Position numbers and translations under genes: made by a program. 64,000 bases of DNA from Cylindrotheca closterium (taxonomy: Eukaryota; Bacillariophyta; Bacillariophyceae; Bacillariales; Bacillariaceae). This document shows, piece after piece, positions 52,676 to 62,470 of this stretch. How positions within the stretch are numbered: position 1 is the stretch's first letter; each line of letters begins with the position of its first letter. The notes under the pieces are model-generated. The model searched no databases. It was not told the DNA's origin and saw only the letters and a list, made by a program, of their open reading frames with translations. The DNA is taken from NCBI GenBank assembly GCA_933822405.4, contig CAKOGP040001814.1:186001-250000 (forward strand). The letters are read 5' to 3'.

Positions 52676-54095
52676 ATGAGGATGATGTACTCGTCTCGAG
52701 TGATTGTCATTGGGGCTACCCTATTAGCCTCATTAGCAGGCATCACAACGACAGAAGCGGCAGTATCGGCCAACAAGGTGGATCGTTACTGGACCGATGC
52801 CCAAGATATCTTGAATAATGTGGATCAATACCAAGCCTTGTGGGTCAAGTTCCACAACTGTGTGTAAGTTCTTCTTTTGTTGTTGGTTGTTGGTTGTTGT
52901 TGTACTTTTACTATTGGTGCATATACTAATCTCTTTTCCAATATTGCCCTTCTTTCTTTATTATTATTATTATTATTATCATTCATAATCACATTATAGT
53001 TGGAGTGAATGCGCGGTGGACGACAACGACGATGATGGCGAAGGCCGTGACGGTGATGAAAATTGGTACCAAGGCCGTATACAAGAATTCTGTGCCAATG
53101 CTGCCTACTCCCTGTATGGAATCCCCAAGAACTGGATCTCGGCTCCGTTAATGGGCTGCAGTCAAGGACATTACATTGATTCCTTCTTTACCTACAACAG
53201 TTCAGATGTTTTCTTGAGAGCGCTGGGGGACAGCAACACAAACAACTTGTTCAACGATGATGAACTAATCTGGGGAGTTGGAAAGGGTGGTGCTGGGTGT
53301 CATGACAATGGGGATGGTTCCTCCAGTGCACTTGGCTGTACGGTCGATGGAAAGTATGGACTTGCCACCTTTGGCGATGAATACTGCGATGGAAATTACT
53401 TTTACTCAATTGAAGCGATGCACGATTACTCGTCAAAGATCCATACCAGTTGCCATTTGATCTATGGACGCAATGGATGGGTCAGTGGAACTTCGGATTT
53501 CATATCCGAGTTGCTGTCGAATTCCTGGTCCTGCGATGTGGAACTCTATCCCAATGGATGTCCCGATCCGTATGGAAAGAAAAAAATCAAGTCCAATGCC
53601 TTGCATGCCGCTAGTAAAGGATGGAATCCATCGCTTGCCTACAACAACTCGAGGTTCAAGCGTCCCATTCGCATCACTGCCTGGTTCTTTTTGATCTTGG
53701 GAATCTTTTTCTTTTTGTTTTCCTATCGTCTCAGCAACAAGGATCGCATCAAGAAGCGCGGAGGTGGTCTCCGTGGTATGATCTTGGTGGCCCGTGAGGA
53801 CTACGAAAACTACAAGAGACGACGAGAAGAAGAACGTCGCGATCGTCTTCAAGCAGAATACGACGAGGACAACAAGGTCGCCAAGGGGTGGAGGCGTCGC
53901 CGAAAGTCCAAGGGACGCGAAAACGAAACGCCCGAAGAACGCAAAGAACGCAAAAGGAATAAGAAAAAGAAGAAAAAGCGATCGTCTCGTAGCAAATCTC
54001 GCAGTAAGTCCCGTGATCCGGTCACCACTGCCGGCAACGATGGCACGCAATACGGTCGATACGAAGAGGACTACCACTTGCCCGAAGTTGCGTAG
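52676..54095 (+). CDS. Cys-rich type I membrane protein (divergent pair, plus member)
   Basis: Two exons, 52676-52863 and 53000-54095, over a 136-bp intron in phase 2; product 427 residues. It has a signal peptide (MYSSRVIVIGATLLASLAG), then VDQYQALWVKFHNCVWSEC and a Cys-containing outer domain with several Asp-rich loops. One membrane segment follows at about 285-306 (ITAWFFLILGIFFFLFSY). The cytosolic tail of about 120 residues is extremely basic (RRRKSKGRENETPEERKERKRNKKKKKKR, shown in part as a charged run; RSKSRSKSR), then ends in DYHLPEVA. It belongs to the same structural type as the gene on the other side of the promoter. Function unknown. Confidence 0.7.
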
Positions 54096-54981
54096 AAAAA
54101 GTTCGAGTTAATATTTTTATATATTCTGTATAATGTTTTAAAAAAAAAAAGACGCACAAGTTTGTATAATAATTGAAAAATCAATATCTATATACTACAA
54201 GAAATGCTACTTGCGAACGTATCAGATGCACTCACCATGAAGCCAGGGCAATGTGGTCGTGGTAGTAGTAGTAGTACTGTAGACACATCATACCACGAGG
54301 ATGACGATGGTCATTGATTCATTATTCTACAGGGAGTCAATGGATGGTGGACTTTTTTAAAATCATGTATTCATTCTACACATATATATATATCCACAGG
54401 TGATCACTGATGAGGATGTTGTTGTCTGATGATAATAAATGATGGTGTCGAAGTCGTAGGGAACTAACTCAGCTCTCCATCTATCGAATCAAATGAATCA
54501 ATCTATCTGTACGAAATTTCGCCCTCTTTATGGCTCACATATGCTCTGTATAGTAAGCGATTGGCTAATGTATCCATATATATAAGTGAGTCAATCATTT
54601 GAACGAATCATTGAATCATCGAAGCACTAAAATCCGTTGCCTCTTTCTTTGGCTCATACCTTCGGCTCTTCGCGCTCCCATGATTGTCCTTGGATTCATC
54701 AAGGCTCATGATTGTTCTTGGATCATCCGCCGTGGCTCTTGGTCCTTGGCTCCGCCATAGTGCGCTTTTGTAGACGCAGTCTATCTCAAGGACTACTACG
54801 ATCTATACCACCTGGTACGTGTATTCATTGACACAAAAGTGGTAGAGCTTGGAGAAAGTTTCTGTAGTAATCCTAAATGTACTTTATACTACCGGTATAG
54901 TAGCAGGAGTACCAATGTGCTCTGTTTATCTACGTCGAGTTGCTTGCGCGACACGAAGATCCGTACCACAATGTGTATATG
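54096..54981. other. Intergenic spacer, 886 bp
   Basis: No gene supported. CATGATTGTCCTTGGAT and CATGATTGTTCTTGGAT form a near-direct repeat at about 54679 and 54708. (TA)n is at about 54382-54393 and a TAG run near 54262. Confidence 0.4.
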
Positions 54982-57213
54982 TTATGATTCCGAAATTTGC
55001 TGAGATGGCTTTTTCTTGCCCCGTCTCCATACGCGTTCGGCACCGCTTTTTAATTTCGCAGCAAACACATTTCGTTCCGATGCGGATTTCTTTAGCATGA
55101 TGGTCGGCCGCTCATCCACTGGTGCTTGGATCATCAAATCAGAACTGGATCGCACTTTGACCATGGGGGCAAATCGATCAAAGGGCACTTCGTCATGCTC
55201 TTCTTCTGCATGGGAAGAATTGTCAAAGAGAGGCCCCTTTGTATCGGAAGAGGTCAGGCTGTGGTCGCTGGAAGAAGGACGCCGTCTGGGAACCGCAGGC
55301 ATTCGTAAGGTCGAACGCGGCGTGCCACCCATTTCGCTGCTACTGCCAGAAGGGTAGGGGCTCGCTCCTTCGGTGCGGGCGGAATAGCCCAATCCATCGG
55401 AGCGCCCCGAGATGCCAAATCCATCATTTCGTCCCGAGCGGCCCAAACCGTCCGTGCGTGCCGAGGAGAAAACCATTCCTCCCGTGGGTACCGAGGGAGA
55501 GAAGGCCATTCCATCAGCCCGCGACGAGTCTTCGAATACCGCAGACAAATTACCCTTCGTAAACATGGTATTGGATTGGCGTTCGGAGGCCTCCAAATTG
55601 GGGATATGTTTAGGGCCTCGCAGACTGGAATTTGTATTCTCCGTGTGGTTTGAAAAGTCGTCACAGAAGCCTTCAGAAGAGACAGCTGTAAATGGGCTGA
55701 ACATGCCCGTCGACATTGTGATGGCAGATACCTTCGAATTGCGGGACCGATTGGAGGGAGTGATAGTGTCCATGACCGATCGCCTTCCACTGCCAATGGT
55801 GCAGGGCGAGACAAATTCTTGGGTTGGTGGCACATTAACGACTAGATCTGTCATTGTTCTTTGTGAATGGGACCAGTCATCGTTGAGAGGAACCTGTAAG
55901 GGTGCTGCTATAGGCTTGCGTCCACCCTTCTTTGCCCGTCTGGCACTGGCAGACTTTTTCCTGCGGCCGGGGGACTTTGGGGCTCTTGCTTTAGAGCCAC
56001 TTCGGGGTGGCTTTTCGTAATCGTCGTCGGACGAAGAGGTTGAGTCATTGTCTGAAGCCTTTTTGCCTCGGCGGGACAACGAGCTGCTCTTTTTCTTTTT
56101 CTTCTTCTTTTTGGCTTTCTCGGTCGTCTCAGCGGCGACACTTGATCCACTGGCCCGTCCACGGCGACTGGAACTGCGGGCACGACCACGGCTCCGAGAT
56201 CGGTCCCGTCCTGGAAATCGGATGGGTGACTTGGACACCCGAGACCTGGTTTCCACATCAATTTCATTCTGCGTCTTTTTGGTGACCACAGACCCGACAT
56301 CGTCCCCACTGGAAAGGGGATGACTTTCATTGTCAGTGGTGGTGGAGTGCCCTGACTGCTTTTTAATGGCAATACCGATGAATCCTTCCAAGTCCTTGTC
56401 CGTATCCACAACATCTTCTTCCTCTTCGTCATAAATACCATCCGGTGCAGCATTCGGTACCTTTGCCGCTTTCCCTCGACCAAGGAATGTGCGTGCCAGT
56501 CGCTCTTTTCGTCTCTTGAGAATGGATTGTTTGCGTTCTTTCTTGGATTCCTTTTGGCTGTTAATTGTAGATGCCTCACTCAATTCGGAATCGGAAAAGG
56601 CTCTTTGGACACCTCTTCGGATCCTTCGGGGCCTCTTCTTTCCGTCAGTGGGACCATTGGCATCGTTCAAGGTCATGAACATATCATCTTGACGGCCACC
56701 AACAGTGTGGTTGGATTGCCAAGTTGTTAGATTATTACCACCACCACCACCACCAAGTTCTCCATCGGAAATATTATTGGGAGGTCCCCCATGATCGTCT
56801 TCGTGTGTGCTTACCCTTCTATGGGGCATTGAGGGAGGAGGACTAATGCCTTGGTCCACAAAGGCCGTGAAGGAAGTTACTGACATTTCCAAAGCGAGAT
56901 TGTTTAACCTATTGTTGGATTTTTGCCTGTGTAACATGGAACGCGGGGACAAGCTGTGTGATTTAGTGCTAGGAGATTGGATGGGCGAAACACCTGAAGA
57001 GTTTTTCGTGGGCGACATTTCAATGATGCCATCTCCAAAGTCCAAAGAAGCATCACTCCTTCGTGGCATGGTGGGTGATCGTGTCGCGGAAGTTTTGGAA
57101 GAAGGTGGAGATTGCCATTTGCGATCTACCTCGACAATTCCCTCTACGTCATTCTCACTTGTAGAATTCTCAGCCTGCATTTCAGAAGAATTAGAGTTGT
57201 GCAGGGGAGCCAT
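54982..57213 (-). CDS. Large Ser/Arg-rich low-complexity protein
   Basis: A 743-residue protein from the first ATG at 57213 (MAPLHNSNSSEMQ); the frame is open upstream to 57321 without an ATG. Most of it looks disordered: Ser-Pro runs (MSPTKNSSGVSPIQSPSTKS), a Gly patch, and an Arg/Ser block (RDRSRSRGRARSSSRRGRASG) followed by KKKKKKKSSS. Around 610-650 a short motif is repeated four times: ARTDGLG, GRNDGFG, GRSDGLG, ARTEG. The end is WRRGKKKPSQQISES. Many S/T-P sites suggest phosphorylation. It may be a nuclear or cytoskeletal regulator. No family recognised. Confidence 0.65.
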   Translation of the reverse strand: MAPLHNSNSSEMQAENSTSENDVEGIVEVDRKWQSPPSSKTSATRSPTMPRRSDASLDFGDGIIEMSPTKNSSGVSPIQSPSTKSHSLSPRSMLHRQKSNNRLNNLALEMSVTSFTAFVDQGISPPPSMPHRRVSTHEDDHGGPPNNISDGELGGGGGGNNLTTWQSNHTVGGRQDDMFMTLNDANGPTDGKKRPRRIRRGVQRAFSDSELSEASTINSQKESKKERKQSILKRRKERLARTFLGRGKAAKVPNAAPDGIYDEEEEDVVDTDKDLEGFIGIAIKKQSGHSTTTDNESHPLSSGDDVGSVVTKKTQNEIDVETRSRVSKSPIRFPGRDRSRSRGRARSSSRRGRASGSSVAAETTEKAKKKKKKKKSSSLSRRGKKASDNDSTSSSDDDYEKPPRSGSKARAPKSPGRRKKSASARRAKKGGRKPIAAPLQVPLNDDWSHSQRTMTDLVVNVPPTQEFVSPCTIGSGRRSVMDTITPSNRSRNSKVSAITMSTGMFSPFTAVSSEGFCDDFSNHTENTNSSLRGPKHIPNLEASERQSNTMFTKGNLSAVFEDSSRADGMAFSPSVPTGGMVFSSARTDGLGRSGRNDGFGISGRSDGLGYSARTEGASPYPSGSSSEMGGTPRSTLRMPAVPRRRPSSSDHSLTSSDTKGPLFDNSSHAEEEHDEVPFDRFAPMVKVRSSSDLMIQAPVDERPTIMLKKSASERNVFAAKLKSGAERVWRRGKKKPSQQISES

Positions 57214-58142
57214 AGATGGATGCGATTGGTGCTTGATACCGAGATACAGTACTTGTATACTACGAATACTTTCTCCAATCTTGAGTAGCCAACAACAGCA
57301 AAACAAGCGCTGTAATGTCAAAGGCGGCAGCTCCGTGCAACTTTTTGGGAACGTGGTGCCAGTGAGTCACAGAATATGTTCCAGCCGAACAGATCAAAAA
57401 AGGTATGCAAAAAGGGAGTTGGACACTTTCCAATTAAGAATCAATCCAAAAAGACTTTCCGCCACTCCGCCAAAAACTTTCGTTAGTTATTTAAAATATC
57501 AAAATTCTGACTAATTTGTCCCTTTTTCGCGCTTTTTACGACCTGCTTTTAACAGTCACACGATGTAGAATGTTACACTTACATAGCGAGAATTCACACG
57601 TCAGGCAAAAAATGGTGTCGAAAGGAAAAATTCTACTGGTTTCGTCGCTCTGCAGTTTTAGAAAGTCCTTCGGTATTTTACGATAGTTTCTTTTTGGTCT
57701 TGGTTCGATTGCACTTGGAACTCAAAATGTTCCCATACAGACGACAGACGCCATTCACAGTTCCCTATCTGGCGTTCCTAAATAATTGTGTTGTGGCTAT
57801 CAGCTTCAAATTTAATGATTTGCCGACATCCATTGCTCGTGGATTGATTCGCCTAGAAATATGGTATCCTACATTAGTCGCGAGTACTGACAATCATACC
57901 GGTGCATTGATTTGTTGATGCACTTCAACAACCAATTGTAAAATGAATAAACCTGGCTTCAACCCCTCTGGACGTTTATCAAGTGATTGTCCTTTTGTAT
58001 CATTTCGATTGTCCTTTTGCAACCTATCGGTACAGTACTGCAATGATCCATGCTGTACAGTAACTCCTTCGAAACAACTACTCTCCTTCCATTATTGTTG
58101 ACAATTCTAGAGCACATTGCCGTGCAACGCTCCACAGCAGAT
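57214..58142. other. Intergenic spacer, 929 bp
   Basis: No gene supported. It lies upstream of the Ser/Arg-rich gene and past the 3' end of the Dus gene. An ATACCGGTGC word occurs near 57898. Confidence 0.4.
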
Positions 58143-59505
58143 TCATCCATCCGCTGTTTTGGCGCGCTTCTTATCTCTCTCGTCCTTCGATCTACTGGGT
58201 GGCTCTCTGGTGGCATGCCGGATAGACTTGAAGGAGGGCTCTGGTAGGCTCTGCAAAGGTGCTGGCAAGGTCGAACCATTCAATTTTACATATAGTGCAA
58301 TCAGCAGGCGAAATTGGTATAGGGTAGTAATGTAGGGCCGCACCATAAAGGTCCACAATCGGACCCTCCAGTCAGAATAGTCGATCTTATCGCCGTCTTT
58401 TGCTTTCGCTGGTTCCAAGTGGATTCGAAAGATCCAGCGCAAATGCTTCTGAATGTACAAGGCCGACGGGGGAGGATACTCCTCACAGCAGTCCAAATAT
58501 TCAGCTCCCAACTCGGCGGGATCTTCCTTCGTTGTTTCCAATAGCAATCTGGGATTAGCCAAAAAGTTGCGGGCAATCATGACCGAATGCGCTTGTGTCG
58601 TTCGCAGCGTATCCTTGATGTCTTGCAGCTTGGCAACATCCATTCCATTGATAATGACAGGAATCGAGAGAGATGTTGCCAGTAGTTTTCCAATTTTTAA
58701 AGCAGCAGGTCCATTGTGCTTGTCACTTCGTTTGCGGCAGTGGACCCCCAAAATTTCGCAGCCAGCGTCTTGCAAGGCCTGGGCGAAGTCTAACGTTTTG
58801 CCTTGATCTTCTAGCAATCGAATCTTGCACGACAAAACAGGTTTGCGGTCCGTTCGGAAGCCATCCATCGCCTGTTTCATGGCGGCAACACATTCCAGAG
58901 CCAACTCTGGTTTCTTTTCTGCTAAAAAGCCGCCAAAACATCCATCCGATGCGCATCTGCGAGACAACAACAGTAGCGGATTAGATTTTGAGACATTGAA
59001 TCAATCCATTGAACGTCGTTCAAAAGGCAAGGCATAGGCTGGAAGCAATACCGCATCGCAACAATAACAGGTACTTGTAGTGCACTCACTTTTGCGGACA
59101 TCCCAGATTGAAATCAACTCCCTGCAATATCCCTGGGTTTATTAATGTCAATAGAGCATGTATCGCTTCACTCAAAGTGTTCGGATCACAGCCACATAAT
59201 TGCACCGTCAATGGTTCTGTATCTCGCAAAATGTCGGTAAAGAAAAGAACTCCATCCTCATGTTTCAACTCATCCAATAATTTAGGATCCTGATAGTTTT
59301 GGAAATTGCCATTTTGCCACACTTGAAACGCCCTGACAACTTCTTCGGACCGCAACATGGGACTGTAACAGTTTGTGACATGGTATCGACGAACGAGGGA
59401 ACGGAAAGCAAGTTCGGAGCCCCGGACCATGGGAGCCAATATCACCTTGTTGTAGATTATTTCATTGCTGCTGTCGCCTCCGTTGGCACTAGTCTGCATT
59501 GGCAT
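58143..59505 (-). CDS. DUS: tRNA-dihydrouridine synthase
   Basis: Two exons, 59505-59090 and 58956-58143, over a 133-bp intron in phase 2; product 409 residues. The flavin-dependent Dus fold is clear: ILAPMVRGSELAFR near the start, QLCGCDPNTL, the catalytic Cys136 in FNLGCPQK-CASDGCFGGFL (joined only after splicing), and K-I-R-L, GVHCRKR and IPVIINGMD in the second exon. It reduces uridine to dihydrouridine in tRNA D-loops using FMN and NADPH. GCPQ with a following GFL fits the Dus1-like group better than Dus2 or Dus3; the zinc fingers of Dus3 are absent. A basic tail (RSKDERDKKRAK) may aid RNA binding or nuclear import. Confidence 0.87.
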
Positions 59506-59934
59506 TCCCAATCCCTACTATGCACGTGTATTGTTTTGTTGTCATACTGTAGAGGTTTGCAGGTGATGAGCCTTGGTTTGTTTTGGTCCATTTAGTCGAC
59601 TTGAGAAATGCTAAATGCATGCATGTGTGCGCCTTGCCAATAGTAACATTCAACTTTCAAATAGGTAGCACACTTGTCTGCACCAAAGGAGAATGTTTAT
59701 GAACTGGACGAATAGGGGGATCGTTTTCTGCTATTATCCGATCTTCAACGTCTTGGTTGGCCTTGGCTGGTGGTGGAGAAGGAACAGCAAGAAGTCGCTA
59801 TTCTCCCAGCACTGTCCGTATTTCCGTGACATGTGCCTACGACGGGGTCCGTAACTGGTCCAAAAAAGCCAAGTATTGCCCTTGAGTAAAATCATCCTTA
59901 TGAGCTGCTCGTTTCAAGAAGTTTCGAATGCTTC
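59506..59934. other. Intergenic spacer, 429 bp
   Basis: No gene supported; it separates two tRNA modification genes on the same strand. Confidence 0.4.
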
Positions 59935-60795
59935 TCAGTAGTCATAAACTCCAAACAATGGTTCTTCCGACCCGAAATCTTCTTGTTCATCATTTTCATC
60001 ATCACTTGGTGGCAACGGTTCCGATCGTTTCCGAAAGGTTCGTTGGTACATAGACCCTCCTTTGCGATTCACATACAACATTCGCTCAGTGGGTATTCGA
60101 CAGAGTCTTTCCAGTAAGTTGTCTGGGGCATCTTCCACAAAGAGATGACGGCTCAAGATGGAAATGTCTTGGGCGACTCGTTCCACATCTGTTCTTACGA
60201 AAAGTGAGGCTTGTAGCGACATACAGTCATAACATGTCTGTAAGAGTATAGGACCCAATATGCGTCGTTTTCGATGCTTGGTTTTCCAATGGGGATCTGG
60301 ACACTGGACCATGACGGCCGCCACGTTTCCTCCTACTTTGTGAATATCTTGCAGCAGTACTTTCAAATCTCCTGACAAGACGTTAGCGTCCAATAGGGCC
60401 AAATTGGGCATCTCTTGTGCCTGTCGTCTTCGATCTTTGGTCAAGGCTTCCGAACGCAGTTCCAATCCCAAAATATTCAAGTCAGGACACTCTTGAGCGG
60501 TTTTCAAGGCCCACTCTCCTTCGCCACACCCAATGTCGAGCACAAAAGGTTGATGGAAATTTGCATATTGTTGAATGACCCATTCGGATGGATGAGATTT
60601 CTTTGCATCAGCTTCTCGCCAAAGGTTGACCAGGTTGCAATATTGGGGTTTCAAAGGATTCAATTGACGAGGTGCGGCTCCATGTCGACGTCGATTTCTC
60701 CGTCGACTGCGAGATGCCATGGCATTTTCGTCTGCATAAACGCTGTTGGACTCAGTGTTGACTGCTCCCGGAAGATTGTGCTTCGTTGACATCAT
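59935..60795 (-). CDS. TRMB: tRNA (guanine-N7-)-methyltransferase, TrmB type
   Basis: A 286-residue single-exon protein. The SAM site reads FVLDIGCGEGEWAL (about 90-103), followed by NILGLELRSEAL. The signature PDPHWKTKHRKRRI (about 168-181) matches the PDPWxKxRHxKRR motif that defines TrmB/Trm8 enzymes, which make m7G46 in tRNA. An Arg-rich head (SRSRRRNRRRHG) probably binds RNA. The tail is acidic (DDENDEQEDFGSEE). Eukaryotic Trm8 works with Trm82; the slightly changed signature (HWKTKH) and short body resemble the bacterial-type stand-alone enzyme that algal organelles often use, but no presequence is visible, so location is open. Confidence 0.87.
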   Translation of the reverse strand: MMSTKHNLPGAVNTESNSVYADENAMASRSRRRNRRRHGAAPRQLNPLKPQYCNLVNLWREADAKKSHPSEWVIQQYANFHQPFVLDIGCGEGEWALKTAQECPDLNILGLELRSEALTKDRRRQAQEMPNLALLDANVLSGDLKVLLQDIHKVGGNVAAVMVQCPDPHWKTKHRKRRILGPILLQTCYDCMSLQASLFVRTDVERVAQDISILSRHLFVEDAPDNLLERLCRIPTERMLYVNRKGGSMYQRTFRKRSEPLPPSDDENDEQEDFGSEEPLFGVYDY

Positions 60796-61032
60796 GTTGT
60801 TGCTCTGTCAAACCACTATGTTGAATATGTTGCCATCACATGTGTGTTGTTCCGTTTTCGAAAAAACATAGTTTCCGTTATTCATTGATCGGATTAGTCA
60901 CGGGTCATGAGCCAACAATGACATGTGGTCGTACTGTATGTGATCGACAGTGATATACCGGTGTAGCACGGCACGAAGTTGAAACTCCTCATACTTCTGG
61001 TCCTTATTGCTCTTCACCCAGCCTTCAATACA

Positions 61033-61683
61033 ATGTCAACTCCTGTCGTTACTGATCAATGGGCTGGTAACTTTGATTGCGAAGGCCCCTGTCGTCGGAA
61101 ACGACTCATGGCCGAAGAATTCTCCAAGAAAGCATTGGAACGACACCGCAACCAAATTCGACAACCACAAAACAAGCCGATAATCCTTCGGTGCAAGCAG
61201 TGCATTGCTGAGGCCGAACGGTTGGAGCGAGAGGCATCAGCCAAGAAGAAGGCACAAACTCAAGCAAATGGAACTGGTGGCTCGAGTGAGAAAGAAGAGA
61301 GTCGCAAATGCGGATCCTGTGGCAAAGTCTTACCTCAATCGGCATTCAACCGAAACCAATGGTCCAAAGGTGAAGGAAAATCACGCTGTCGGCAGTGTGT
61401 TGAAGAGTCCATAAAACAGGAAGCCCAACAACAATCTCAATCCAAAACTGATCAGATTGCGGCCGCCAAACTAAAGGTGGAACAAGCCAGGAAGTCAAAA
61501 TCAGCATCGGCAATTTTGGCAGCAGAATCAGAATTGGCCGCATTGGAAGCTGAAAAAGTGACGGGGTTGAAACCAGTGCGCATGGGAACAGGAGGGGGGA
61601 GAGGAGGAGGAAAGAAGCAGCCATGGAGACGAGGCGGTGGTGGTGGAGGTCGTGGAAAAGGAGGACGGGGAGGCAAGCAATGA
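61033..61683 (+). CDS. Stc1-like zinc-finger protein with RGG tail
   Basis: A 216-residue protein from the first ATG (MSTPVVTDQW). Two zinc-finger-like units are seen: CEGPCRRKRLMAEEFSKKAL ending RCKQC, and CGSCGKVLPQSAFNRNQW ending RCRQC. Each has the C-xx-C...F...C-x-x-C form of the Stc1 domain, known from the fission yeast protein that links RNAi to heterochromatin. A Lys/Glu/Ala-rich helix (about 140-180) follows, then a Gly/Arg RGG-type tail typical of RNA-binding proteins. Assignment rests on motif shape; the fungal role need not hold here. Confidence 0.6.
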   Translation: MSTPVVTDQWAGNFDCEGPCRRKRLMAEEFSKKALERHRNQIRQPQNKPIILRCKQCIAEAERLEREASAKKKAQTQANGTGGSSEKEESRKCGSCGKVLPQSAFNRNQWSKGEGKSRCRQCVEESIKQEAQQQSQSKTDQIAAAKLKVEQARKSKSASAILAAESELAALEAEKVTGLKPVRMGTGGGRGGGKKQPWRRGGGGGGRGKGGRGGKQ

Positions 61684-62470
61684 TAGTGCTGAAAGCGTCG
61701 ACGACTGTGATGTGATGACAGTTCTGGTACCAACATCTCATTTGTGCTCCAGCGACGAGCTCTGGACCTTCAGAAAGATTCATGTTCGCCAGCGTAAGAA
61801 TGGTTGGAAATCGTGGGCTTATAGAAGCATAGAACCGTTGGCACACTGCAATCCTCCCTGTGCTTCCGATAATGGAATCATCAGCATATTAGGATGAATG
61901 GATGCCCGCTACCGGTATACAACGGGAAAAGAAGTAGGGGCCAATGTTATCACTTGTGTTGCGACTACCTGTAAGGATTATTTCTAGTCTTGTTGTTGCC
62001 GTAACAACAAATTTTTAAAATCATTGTTTCGGGTTTTAGTATTGAATATTTACAGTTCCGCTGTCACGGGTTTTGACATAAAATATACAGGATCATAGTA
62101 TTGTAGACGCCCGCCAGATGACATGGAAACTGCACTCTTGCACTCGTAAAAATGGCATCGTATCGGTTGCGGCGTTTCGTGTAGGAGAAGCGAAAAGATG
62201 TTATAGCCGGTTCGTTCTGAAACGACCCTTCTGGCCTTTTCCCCAAGAGTTCGTCAATCAGTTGGGAATTAAGGATGGCATTGGAATCAATAATCTGCTC
62301 GTGACCATGGGGAACTTCCTATTTTCAAGCGCAACCACAAAAACTCCGGATAATTAGGAGTGTTTTAAGTCTCAGTCATGTACTGGCAGGTCATTTTATT
62401 TTCGTTGCAGGAGAACCTTGTTTGTAGTCAAAGAACTTGCTACAGGTGCCCAAACAGCTAAGATCGAACC
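61684..62470. other. Intergenic spacer, 787 bp
   Basis: No gene supported. GCTACCGGTATAC occurs near 61910. Several short frames without motifs. Confidence 0.4.

Noticed and set aside
55412..56020. 202-codon plus-strand frame
   Set aside because: Opposite strand of the Ser/Arg-rich gene; simple codon repeats explain it.
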